Source: CAVZMO01 sp963776195
GTDB taxonomy: Bacteria > Nitrospirota > Thermodesulfovibrionia > Thermodesulfovibrionales > SM23-35
Reading direction: 5' to 3'
Length of the DNA stretch: 58,345 nucleotides
NCBI GenBank assembly: GCA_963776195.1
Contig: CAVZMO010000021.1
Coordinates: 1-58,345, forward strand
Both the position numbers and the translations under genes were made by a program. Below, one piece after another: positions 33,433 through 42,154 of the stretch. How positions within the stretch are numbered: position 1 is the first letter of the stretch; the number at the start of each line of letters is the position of its first letter. The notes under the pieces were generated by a model. That model was not told where the DNA came from, made no database searches, and saw nothing but the letters and a program-made list of their open reading frames with translations.

Positions 33433-33807
33433 ATGAATATAGCGAAACTGCCGGATAATATAAAAGTGCACCCGAGTGTCTGGAGGAGCATCAGGGAAAT
33501 TGCAGCCCTTGATGAGGAGAAGGCAGGAAAGATTATGCAGAGGATCGTTGGACTGGGGTTGGACCCTTTGCCCGTAAGCGGCGAATGTAAGTCCGAGACG
33601 ATCAGTAACCTTAGAAAGAAAAGAGTTCTCGTCAAACGGCTTAAATGTCTGGATATCCTAAATTACAGAATATTTTATGCTTTGAAGAAATCAGGATTGG
33701 TTTGTGTGTATTGCGTTGTTCCGAGGGATAACGACACCTATAATGAAAATTCATGGCATTATCAAATGGTAAAGCTTCTTTATGCAAAGTGGAGGGAATG
33801 TCAATGA
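33433..33807 (+). CDS. RelE/ParE-superfamily toxin of a toxin-antitoxin-chaperone module
   Basis: 124 residues. VHPSVWRSIREIAALDEEKAGKIMQRI is the N-terminal helical hairpin; VLVKRLKCLDILNYRIFYALKKSGLVCVYCVV is the beta sheet that carries catalytic residues in RelE-type mRNA interferases; the ending has HYQMVKLLYAKWRECQ. Its TGA overlaps the antitoxin ATG (ATGA at 33804-33807). The start is uncertain because the -10 box touches the ATG; a GTG at 33466 is an alternative. Confidence 0.8.
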   Translation: MNIAKLPDNIKVHPSVWRSIREIAALDEEKAGKIMQRIVGLGLDPLPVSGECKSETISNLRKKRVLVKRLKCLDILNYRIFYALKKSGLVCVYCVVPRDNDTYNENSWHYQMVKLLYAKWRECQ

Positions 33808-34340
33808 TCTCAATTGAAAAGCTGCGTTATGCACCGGTTTTGCCGTATCGATGGGAAATCCCTGCTAAGTCTGTTTCCATACTCACCCTCGATAAGATCT
33901 GTGAGACCTGTGATTCGATAAAGGACAAACACCTTGAAAGGCTCAAGGCTGAAAACAGAAAGCTTAAAAAGCATATTGCGTTTCTGCAGAATGAAATCCA
34001 AGCGCTGGAGCTAAGAACCGCCCTGACAGCGAAGGCTGTTCCCCTTGAGGATATGGTTAAAGAAGTGACTGCGACTTCCGAGGGTAAACGGGCTTGGGAA
34101 GGGGCATGGAAAGAGCAGAGCGAGGAATGGCGGAAACAAATGCTGGCGGGCGCCATCAGCCGGGTGAAATACTGCCGGCTTCTCAGTGGGATGAATCAAA
34201 AAACCTTGGCGGAGAAACTCAATACTGCCCAGCCTAATGTCAGCAGACTCGAACGTCAAGGCTATAACGTACCGGTTGTAACGTTAAGGAAGCTTGCAAA
34301 GATTTTCAACGTAAAAATGGAGGATATCATTGGCGGCTGA
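33804..34340 (+). CDS. XRE-type antitoxin of the TAC module
   Basis: 178 residues from ATG 33804, 7 nt after GGAGGG. A unique N-terminal 35 residues (ISIEKLRYAPVLPYRWEIPA) is followed by a coiled coil (about 36-75: LKAENRKLKKHIAFLQNEI) and a Trp-rich linker. The Cro/C1-type HTH is at residues 119-176 (LLSGMNQKTLAEKLNTAQPNVSRLE). Known HigA-type TAC antitoxins put the HTH first and a chaperone-addiction tail last; here the order is reversed. Overlaps the chaperone gene by 11 bp. Confidence 0.8.
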   Translation: MISIEKLRYAPVLPYRWEIPAKSVSILTLDKICETCDSIKDKHLERLKAENRKLKKHIAFLQNEIQALELRTALTAKAVPLEDMVKEVTATSEGKRAWEGAWKEQSEEWRKQMLAGAISRVKYCRLLSGMNQKTLAEKLNTAQPNVSRLERQGYNVPVVTLRKLAKIFNVKMEDIIGG

Positions 34341-34737
34341 TACCGGCATTCAATTCAACAGTGTCGCATTGTCTGAATTATTTTTTAAGCTGAATAAGTC
34401 TTTTGTTCCACCGAAAGACGGTATTCCTATTGCAATCACTTTTAAAGCCAAGAATTCGTTCAGTCCTGACAAGAAAAAACTTACAGTGCTGCTATCGGTC
34501 AGACTGTTCGAGAAAACTAAGGGCCAGCCATTTGAAATGGCAGTCTCGGTGGAAGGAATCTTTTCGGGGAAAGACTATAAAGAGCTTCTAAAATTTTCGA
34601 AGATCCTCGCACCCGCACATCTATTTCCCTTTATACGAGAGATAATCGGAAATACCACGATGAAGGCGAATATCCCGCCTCTTCTCCTCCCGCCGGTTAA
34701 TCTATTGGCTGTCACGGGCAAGAAGAAAAAGAGTTAA
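34330..34737 (+). CDS. SecB-like chaperone of the TAC module
   Basis: 135 residues from TTG 34330, with GGAGG exactly 6 nt upstream. Strands FKAKNSFSPDKKKLTVLLSVRLFEKT and FEMAVSVEGIF, then LFPFIREIIGNTTMKANIPPLLLPPVNLL is the characteristic SecB C-terminal segment (F-P-[FY]-x-R-E-x-I ... PPLLLPPVN). In TAC systems a dedicated SecB-like chaperone folds the antitoxin and protects it from proteolysis, so toxin release is tied to chaperone titration. Third gene in the overlapping operon toxin-antitoxin-chaperone. Confidence 0.85.
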   Translation: MAADTGIQFNSVALSELFFKLNKSFVPPKDGIPIAITFKAKNSFSPDKKKLTVLLSVRLFEKTKGQPFEMAVSVEGIFSGKDYKELLKFSKILAPAHLFPFIREIIGNTTMKANIPPLLLPPVNLLAVTGKKKKS

Positions 34738-34902
34738 ACGTAGCTCAATATGGCCCTGTCTTTGGCTTGTTTCTGCAGTTGTTTCCGCTTGTACTCCGCA
34801 GAATGATCAGGCTGCCCGGAGGTCTTGACTTCTGTGAGAAAGCAAAAGGGCGATTCGTGAGTGACACCGATTTGAAAACAGGCAATAAAGACATGATTGA
34901 TT
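34734..34902 (-). pseudogene. Unidentified protein C-terminal fragment
   Basis: Minus-strand frame open from about 34902 to the stop at 34734, which overlaps the stop of the chaperone gene. It reads INHVFIACFQIGVTHESPFC, then FLTEVKTSGQPDHSAEYKRK, and ends KDRAILSYV. No start codon in frame. The E-x-K of TEVK resembles a nuclease motif, but this is too short to name. A relic. Confidence 0.4.
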
Positions 34903-34991
34903 GCTCATGGAGCATAAAAACAACGTGCCATATCTGACCTATCTCTCAGCGACTGCGGAATCTGAACTCTGCGGAAAGGATATTCTTTCGG

Positions 34992-35115
34992 AACTTCTTA
35001 TTGACCATATTATCTGAGTAAATATAAAATTAGGCCATGACAAAGAAGCCGGAGACTCTTATGAAAAGCCATAAGATTATGGGTTTTAAATCAATACTGG
35101 GGAGGTTGCCGCACT
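34992..35115. repeat. 125-bp direct repeat, copy 2 (promoter plus truncated DUF1016 start)
   Basis: Carries the same TTGACC (35001-35006)-N16-TATAAA (35023-35028) promoter and ATG 35037 as copy 1. Here it lies upstream of the GHKL gene and probably drives it. Confidence 0.85.
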
Positions 35116-35132
35116 TCGTCTTCTTAATATGA
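35037..35132 (+). pseudogene. Truncated DUF1016 start, possible leader frame
   Basis: 31 codons beginning MTKKPETLMKSHKIMGFKS, then a frame change (a base is lost in GGG-AGG against copy 1) and a stop at 35132. It sits between the repeat-borne promoter and the GHKL gene. If transcribed, it would be a leaderless upstream frame. Confidence 0.6.
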
Positions 35133-35165
35133 GTAAAGCATGGTCTTTTATTTCAGTTTAAAGAA

Positions 35166-37460
35166 ATGTTAATGGATGAATCATCTTCCAGAAAACTCTT
35201 AATGCAGCTTGTCAGCGCCCGATCGGAAAGTGAAGTCAGTAAAATTATCGATTCAGACCCTCTGTTGGCAAACGAACAGAACTGGAAGCCTTATGGCGGG
35301 TATGAAAGTAATTTCAATACGATAAATAATCAGGCAAAAAATTCCGTGGCTGCCCTGGCTGAAAAGCCCATCAATTCCATTGATGCCTTACTTCTGAAGG
35401 AATGCAAACTGAGGGGTATTGGTCCGGAGAGCAAGCAGGCGCCGAAATCAATGAAAGAGGCAAGAGAGTTCTTCTTCGGCATTAAGAGTGGAGATTTTTC
35501 AGACCTTGCGGATAAAGAGAGAAGAAGGCTTGCCGGGAATATTCAAATCATCGCGGAAGGTGACCGAAAAAGACCGAATTTAATCATTGCCGATAAAGGC
35601 GAAGGGCAGCATCCCGATGATTTTGAAAATACGTTTCTTTCTCTGCACAGAGGCAATAAAAATAAAATTCTCTTTGTGCAGGGGAAATACAATATGGGTG
35701 GAAGCGGGGTATTGCCGAATTGCGGCGAATACAACTATCAACTGATTCTATCAAGGAAGACCCCTGAATTGCTCAAAAAAGGACAGAAGGATACCTGGGG
35801 CTTTACGCTGGTAAGACTGCACCTTGCAACAAGCACCGAGTATAAAAATTCCTGGTACGAATACTTTGTCGGTAACGACGGCGAAATTCTGTCTTTTGCG
35901 GGAGAGCACTTATCAATCCTTCCTGAGAATGAATTCTTGGAATCAGGGACGTATATAAAGCTCTACAATTATTACTTGCCGAATCCTTCCCAGATTACCC
36001 TGGATTTGTGGCGTGAATTGAACAGGGTATTGCACTACCCGGTCCTTCCTTTAACGTTGCATGAAACAAGGAAATTCAAAGTCCGCGATCGCTCCATAAT
36101 TCTTGTCGGGAACAGGATGAGAATCCTGAAGGACGACAATAAGAGTGTCGAAGATAACTGTCCGGCGATAATCCCGATTATCGCCGAACTCGGGAAATTC
36201 GGTAAACGCACCATAGAAGTGACTGTTTTCAAAGAAGGGACCGTCAAAGATGAATTCGCCTCACCCGGTGAAGCGATTTTTTTCACTATTAACGGCCAGA
36301 CGCATGCGACGATCGGACGGTCTTTTCTCAGGACAAAAGCCAACCTCCATTACCTGGCCGATTATATGCTGGTGCATATTGATTGCACCGATGTCGATAC
36401 GAATATAAGGGAAAAGATATTTATGCCTTCACGTGACCGGATGAGAGACACCGAAATCTCGAAAGAAATTGAATTAATACTGGCGGAAGAACTCAGCAGG
36501 CACGAAGGGCTGAAACAATTGAATCAATACCGCAGGGAACAGCAGATTACCAAGAACCCGAAAGATGTAAAATTCCTGGAAGGCGTTGTCTCCAAATTAA
36601 TAAAAAAGAACCGGACTATTCTGCATTACCTGGGAGTCGGAGGCAATATCAAAGACAGAAACGAAGCAGGCATAAAAGAAGCAAAAGAATTCGAAGGGAA
36701 GGAGATCCCGACTTATCTGAAAATAATCGGACCCGAGAGAAAGCAGATGCCGATTAATTCTTATTCGAGGATAGCATTCGAGACCGATGCGTCAAATGAT
36801 TATTTCAGCAGGGAGACCGATCGGGGGTCGTTGATAGTCTATCCGGATGTGATGAAATCCTGCCATTTATGGAACGGCAGAATAACGGTAAAAATTATCC
36901 CGTCAAAAACGGCGCGCGTAGGCGCAATCAGGAAAATGATTGTTTTATTAACAAGACCCTATGATGACCCTCTGTCCGTTGAATTTGAAGTCGAATATAT
37001 GCCGGAGGTTGAACCTGAAGCAATACCGCCGCATCTGATCAAACCGCCAAAAGTGAAGGACTATAAATTGCCGGAGCCGATATTGGTCTATAAAAATAAG
37101 CGCACCGGCTACAGGTCATGGGATGAAATCAAAAAAGAGGACGGCACGAGTTGGAACGGTGAAGACATTGCCAAGGTTGTCCCGAGCGGTGACGGAGCAG
37201 GAGTTGACGTTTACATAAATATGGATGCCGACGTTCTGCGAAATTTTCTCAGACAGCAAAAAGTGACCGACCAAAGACGGGACTTTGTTAAACGTTCGTG
37301 GGAAACCGCTATTTTTCTGAACTCTATGGTTATATACAATGATCTGGCCAAAACAGAGAGAGGAGAGATGGTTTCAGATATTATGAAGAGTGTTTCAAAA
37401 ATCATTCTCGATTTAATGTGCAATGACACCTTTCTGAAAGAACTCGAAAAAGGCGATTGA
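35166..37460 (+). CDS. GHKL (Hsp90/MutL/histidine-kinase-type) ATPase, uncharacterised
   Basis: 764 residues. ATPase fold shown by the N box EKPINSIDALL (Glu66, Asn70, Asp73), G1 box IADKGEGQHP (Asp143, Gly145, Gly147) and lid/G2 GKYNMGGSGVL (173-183). The first 45 residues form a helical lead-in with WKPYGGYESNFNTINNQ. The middle (about 190-460) is like a transducer domain, and the C-terminal half (about 470-764) has no recognised domain, with Pro-rich PPHLIKPPKVKDYKLPEP near 625. It lacks kinase DHp motifs and MutL endonuclease motifs. The 112-residue gene follows 20 bp later. Related GHKL proteins appear in anti-phage clusters; a defence role is inferred from location. Confidence 0.8.
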   Translation: MLMDESSSRKLLMQLVSARSESEVSKIIDSDPLLANEQNWKPYGGYESNFNTINNQAKNSVAALAEKPINSIDALLLKECKLRGIGPESKQAPKSMKEAREFFFGIKSGDFSDLADKERRRLAGNIQIIAEGDRKRPNLIIADKGEGQHPDDFENTFLSLHRGNKNKILFVQGKYNMGGSGVLPNCGEYNYQLILSRKTPELLKKGQKDTWGFTLVRLHLATSTEYKNSWYEYFVGNDGEILSFAGEHLSILPENEFLESGTYIKLYNYYLPNPSQITLDLWRELNRVLHYPVLPLTLHETRKFKVRDRSIILVGNRMRILKDDNKSVEDNCPAIIPIIAELGKFGKRTIEVTVFKEGTVKDEFASPGEAIFFTINGQTHATIGRSFLRTKANLHYLADYMLVHIDCTDVDTNIREKIFMPSRDRMRDTEISKEIELILAEELSRHEGLKQLNQYRREQQITKNPKDVKFLEGVVSKLIKKNRTILHYLGVGGNIKDRNEAGIKEAKEFEGKEIPTYLKIIGPERKQMPINSYSRIAFETDASNDYFSRETDRGSLIVYPDVMKSCHLWNGRITVKIIPSKTARVGAIRKMIVLLTRPYDDPLSVEFEVEYMPEVEPEAIPPHLIKPPKVKDYKLPEPILVYKNKRTGYRSWDEIKKEDGTSWNGEDIAKVVPSGDGAGVDVYINMDADVLRNFLRQQKVTDQRRDFVKRSWETAIFLNSMVIYNDLAKTERGEMVSDIMKSVSKIILDLMCNDTFLKELEKGD

Positions 37461-37480
37461 GAAATATCTGAGGAGTTCAT

Positions 37481-37819
37481 TTGCCGGGACTTCACTTAAG
37501 AGAAGAACTCAAGGAAAAATTCCTGCGTGATCTGAATCCATCGGAGAGAATCTTTTTTCTCAAAAAGGCGAAAGAGGCCATTCTGCTGAAGGGGTATCAG
37601 GCATCTGAGGACTTGTTTCACTACTGTTATTTCCTTACGATGAAGGAACGTTTCCATAGTATAAGTCCGGAAAGCGGCGATGGCATGTTGAGGTTCCTTC
37701 TCGTAGAAGGGGTGAAGGATGTGGAAGAAGCTGTGCAGTTGTATGAAAAGAGATTAGAGGACCACAAATTACCTCTGCCCGATGAGAAAGGGTCACGATT
37801 CATTGAATATTTTTCCTGA
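37481..37819 (+). CDS. Small helical partner of the GHKL ATPase
   Basis: 112 residues from TTG 37481 with GAGGAG upstream. All-helical composition: LREELKEKFLRDLNPSERIFFLKKAKEAI, then ASEDLFHYCYFLTMKERF, and a conserved-looking acidic C-terminus. No family recognised. Tight spacing (20 bp) and the same strand argue for a two-gene operon with the ATPase. A C-rich/G-rich hairpin without T-tract (37839-37855) follows. Confidence 0.6.
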   Translation: MPGLHLREELKEKFLRDLNPSERIFFLKKAKEAILLKGYQASEDLFHYCYFLTMKERFHSISPESGDGMLRFLLVEGVKDVEEAVQLYEKRLEDHKLPLPDEKGSRFIEYFS

Positions 37820-37890
37820 TCAAAAAGACCCCCTATAGCCCCCTTACCAGGGGGGTGTAAATTAATTCAATGCAGAGGTTAAAATAATCC

Positions 37891-38559
37891 GTGCGACTGA
37901 TCTTATTTGACATTGACGGCACATTAATAGATTCCGGCGGGGCGGGAATACGCTCACTCGATCTGGCACTGAAAGAATTATTCTCGGTCGAGAACGGCTT
38001 CTACGGCATTAGTATGGCCGGCAAGACGGATACACAGATTATTAAGGAAGGTTTGATGAAACACGGTATGTCGGCCGATGGGAACGTCGAAAGTATCGTA
38101 AGAGTTTATCTTAATCACCTCCGTGAAGAAATAAACAATGACAGGAAACACGTAAAGCCGGGCATCTATGAACTGTTGGAAAACTTGCGACAAAGAAGAG
38201 AGTCAGGACTGGGTCTTCTTACCGGCAATCTTGAACAGGGTGCAAGGATAAAACTCGAACCCTTCGGCCTCAACAAGTACTTTTCTTCGGGAGCATTCGG
38301 AAGCGACGATGAAGACAGAAACAATCTCTTGCCTATCGCGGTAAACAGATTCGAGGAATTATTTCGGATAAAAATCGAGATTGACAGCTGCATAATTGTC
38401 GGCGACACTCCGCGTGACGTCGAATGTGCACATATTTATGGCGCAATGTGTATCGGAGTCGCAACCGGCCCATATTCCGTTGAAGATCTGATATCAGCCG
38501 GAGCGGACTATGTTTTTAAGGACCTATCAGGCAATGATTCTCTATTTCAGTTCCTTTAA
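37891..38559 (+). CDS. HAD-superfamily phosphatase (phosphoglycolate phosphatase-like)
   Basis: 222 residues from GTG 37891. HAD motif I DIDGTLIDSGG, motif II LLTGNLEQGA, a lysine-bearing motif III region, and motif IV IIVGDTPRDVECA with GVATGPYSVEDL after it. Cap domain residues about 15-85. Dephosphorylates a small metabolite, possibly 2-phosphoglycolate. Its 3' end overlaps the convergent acyl-CoA synthetase gene by 18 bp. Confidence 0.9.
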   Translation: MRLILFDIDGTLIDSGGAGIRSLDLALKELFSVENGFYGISMAGKTDTQIIKEGLMKHGMSADGNVESIVRVYLNHLREEINNDRKHVKPGIYELLENLRQRRESGLGLLTGNLEQGARIKLEPFGLNKYFSSGAFGSDDEDRNNLLPIAVNRFEELFRIKIEIDSCIIVGDTPRDVECAHIYGAMCIGVATGPYSVEDLISAGADYVFKDLSGNDSLFQFL

Positions 38560-41221
38560 CGCCCGTACCTTTTCTCTTAACTCGTTGACAAAAAACTGAT
38601 ACGTGTCCACTCCCGCCGGTTTTCGGGAAAAATCTATGTCCGACGGCCATAAAGGTTTTCCAAGCGTGACTTTTATTGCAGTAAACCTGGGCCATATCGC
38701 CTGACGCGGCAATACCTCGAATGAACCTTTGATATAGGCCGGAATGACAGGGACATCAAGTTCCAGAGAAAGTATCCCGACGCCCTTTTTGAACTCCATC
38801 AACTCACCGTCATACGATCTTCCTCCTTCAGGAAATATGAGAAGGGATTTGTCGTTCCTGAGTATGAAAGAAGCCATTTGAAGGGCTTTGGTGAGATACG
38901 CTTCGGGGTCTATCGGAATAACGTGGGCAAGTCCGGCTAATGTTTCCTTTAGTCCCCCCGTAAAAAACTTCTGAAGGCCGATGATATATAATCCCTTAAA
39001 AGATTCCGTAGAAAGTGCAGAGATAATGACGAACGCATCCAGATAGCTTACATGATTCGGCGTGATGATATAAGGTCCTCTTGCAGGCAGATTTTCGATA
39101 CCCTCAATCCGCAGCCTGAAAAACATTCTTGTAAGGATCTTTATCAATCCAAGACCAAACAGGATTATCAGCCAGTCCAGGAGGCCATGCCGGAGTCCGA
39201 CCTTTTTTCTATCACCGAAATCCGGGGTTGAGTGCAAAATGTCTTTCCACGCGGATATTTCTTTAATCTCTCCTATCTCGCCTGTTCCATATTCCTTTAT
39301 CTTAGCAACGAGTTCTCCGACAGTCTGTATTCCCGAAGTAAAGGTCTCGGGTAGTTTCATTGAGAATGTCTTTTCGAGAGCCACCACAAGTTCTATCTTT
39401 GCAAGGGAATCAAATCCGAGATCGAGTTCAAGGTTATCATTCGACTGTATCGGAACCTGTTCTCTTAATAGTGGTTTTATACAGTCAATGATCTTTCTTC
39501 CGATTTCATCCTGAACAAGGTCTTTGTCTTCACTTCTAACTCTTAATTTTTCACTTTTAACTCTTATTAAGTCTTTTATCATGAACCTCCTGAGCTTGCC
39601 GAGAGGGGTTCTCGGCAAAGGATCAGGATAAACCGTATATCCCGTTAGCCGCATATATTGCGGAAGACGGAGAGAAACATTGTTAATTTCCCCTTTCAGC
39701 TCTTCCTGCAGATTTCCGATCTGCGCCTTTCTCGCGTATTCGAAGTCCGGCACTACGATCGCATGAAGAGATTCAGCCATACCCTTCCCTTCAAGTCCCG
39801 TCACACAGATTTCCTTTACGAGGGGGATTTTCAGATACCGCTCCTCTACTTCGTCGGGATAAATATTTTTCCCGGAACTCAGGACTATTACCTCTTTCAA
39901 TCTGCCGGTCACAAAGATATATCCGTCCTGATCCTTGTACCCGAGGTCTCCGCTATAGAACCAGCCGTCTTTTAGGACTTCTTCTGTTGCCTGAGGGTTT
40001 TTGTAATAGCCCTTCATGACCATGGGGCCCCGGATCACGATCTCACCTTCCTCCATGACCCCGGCCTCTCTATGAGTATCTGAACTGATGATCTTTATCT
40101 CTGCAGCCGGAAGCGGCTTGCCGATGGATCCGGGCTTTCTCTTCACATGGGGACTGTTGAAGGTGACTACCGGTGAAGTCTCTGTGAGTCCATACCCCTC
40201 AAGGACGGTGAATCCAAGGGCTTCGAGGTCTTTCATGACTTCGGGGTTCAGTTTCGCGCCGCCGCTGGCAAAAAATCTGAACTGTTCTCCCAATGCCAGA
40301 TGCGCGGATTTGAATATGGCCTTGCCGGGGTTTATCCCTGTTGCCATTCTGATTTTTCCGCAGAGGTTCAAAACCCCGAGCATTATCGCCGACAAAAGAG
40401 CGGGCAGTTGCTTTATCTTGGTGAGGATACCGTTCCTTATCAGCTCGATAAGCTGGGGTACCCCTACAAGGACCGTCACACCTTTTTCCCGTATCGTCGA
40501 CAGGAGTTCAGGGCCCTTCAAGCTCGGCGGGAACGTGATGGCGAGTCCCGAAGAGATCGGCAGGATGAAGTTGCCCATGAAGGGGTACGTATGGTGATAC
40601 GGAAGAATCGAGATGAAGTTGTCTCCGGGTTCGATGAGACCGATTTGCAGAATGGCCTCCACATCGGAACAGAAATTCCCATGACTGAGCAGAACTCCCT
40701 TTGGTGTGCCCGTGGTGCCGGAGGTATAAATGAGTGAAGCGATATCATCTTCACAAAGCTCAGGATAAGTGCCACGGTCGGGAGTCTTGCATATATTAAC
40801 GAATACAGGAGCATCGAAATTGACAGGGATGACAGGTGATGCAGAAGAAAGTCCATTCAGGGCCTTGGAAACATTTTCCCCGGTTTTTAAACTGTGAAAA
40901 ACCAGGGCTGATTCGGAATCGGCAAGGAAATTTTCTATTTCCGACGGTCCAAGCTGGGCATCTATGGGTACCACGATGCCGCCTGACAGGGAGATTCCGA
41001 GATATGTCATACACCATTCAGGTCTGCTCTCCGAGACAATCGAAATCCTGGTCGCCTTTCTTCACCCCATTCGTTATGAGATAAGAGGCGATGCTCTTTG
41101 TTTTGATGTGGAACTCGTCGTAGGTAATGGCCTTCCAGGTCTGATCAAAATAGTTGAAGGCGATCTTGTCTTTGAATTCGTTAGCTGATTTCAAAAATAT
41201 TTCCGGTATAACCTTTTTCAT
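38542..41221 (-). CDS. Acyl-CoA synthetase-ACP-acyltransferase fusion, frameshifted
   Basis: Three domains in one chain of about 892 residues. AMP-forming ligase with IYTSGTTGTPKGVLLSHGN, GYGLTETSPVV, YSGDLGY and the C-terminal lid. An acyl-carrier domain near residue 600, LGFDSLAKIELV, with the phosphopantetheine serine. A PlsC-type acyltransferase with NHVSYLDAF (HX4D) and FPEGGRSYDG. Probably activates fatty acids and transfers them to lysophospholipid. The first 67 codons (from ATG 41221) are in a different frame; dropping one C near 41050 (GAC-C-AGG) joins them to RISIVSESRPEWCMTYLG. Confidence 0.87.
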
Positions 41222-41441
41222 TTAATTCATTATCCGGAAATCATAGTGGAATAGCAATGATTTGACGGGGGCATCTCATGCGCACTCTGGATTCTTTTGG
41301 TTCAGTGCTCAGTCTACTTGGTAATTCGCAGCCTTGAGGTATGGGCGTGGTTAAGCCTTTCACCTCCTAACAGACAATACTTTGAGGAAGCACTTCACAT
41401 GTTTGTAATATTGAGGTAATACTCATGCAATCAAGTGCTTC

Positions 41442-42014
41442 TCAGTAGTCGATACCTTTCTGTGGTTCTATACCCTGCCGGTAAGCGTGTTTGATCTCTT
41501 TCATTTCGGTGACGGTGTGGGCTCTCTCTATCACTTCCTGATGAGCATCCCTGCCGGTCAGAACGAGGTGCATGAGCGGCGGCTTTTTATCTATCAACTC
41601 CATCACCTGGGGAAGATCGACGAGTTTCAATTTAATGGCGTTGTTGATTTCGTCGAGGATTAAGATATCGTAGTTTCCGGATAACATCTTCTCCTTCGAA
41701 AGTTCTATTGCCTCCTGGGCATTAGCCCTGTGTTCACGAAGGGAGTAAGGGTTCCCCATGATCCCGTAAAATCCCTTTCCCGTGAGATGAAGCTCGACAT
41801 TCGGGGAAAGTCTTTTTATCCCATCAATCTCGCCTGAATACATATCCCCTTTCATAAATTCTATGATGCAGACCTTCATGTTATAACCCGAGGCCCGTAA
41901 CGCCATACCCAAAGCAGAGGTGGTCTTCCCCTTTCCATCCCCTGTTATTACTACAATAAGGCCGACTTTTTCTTTTGGTTCAAACATCTGTAGTTTAATC
42001 TCTTCCATACTCAT
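41442..42014 (-). CDS. cobO: Cob(I)yrinic acid a,c-diamide adenosyltransferase (CobO/BtuR type)
   Basis: 190 residues. P-loop variant TGDGKGKTTSALGMALRA (about 24-40), YDILILDEINNAI as the Walker B-like segment, HLVLTGRDAHQEVIERA near the end. Transfers adenosyl from ATP to Co(I) corrinoid. The B12-dependent radical SAM protein at 29494 is a possible user. Single gene. Confidence 0.93.
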   Translation of the reverse strand: MSMEEIKLQMFEPKEKVGLIVVITGDGKGKTTSALGMALRASGYNMKVCIIEFMKGDMYSGEIDGIKRLSPNVELHLTGKGFYGIMGNPYSLREHRANAQEAIELSKEKMLSGNYDILILDEINNAIKLKLVDLPQVMELIDKKPPLMHLVLTGRDAHQEVIERAHTVTEMKEIKHAYRQGIEPQKGIDY

Positions 42015-42154
42015 TCCTCTAATCTCAAATCCAAATAATACGAATTATGAAAAATATTTGATGCAGTATGTTGTGAAGAAAATTTCTTATTTTTCGATAA
42101 ATTTTTGAATCATCGAGTTAAATAAATTTTTGAATAATATCTGCATCATTCGGG

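Noticed and set aside
37839..37855. Terminator after the GHKL operon
   Set aside because: CCCCCT/AGGGGG can pair, but no T-tract follows on the plus strand.
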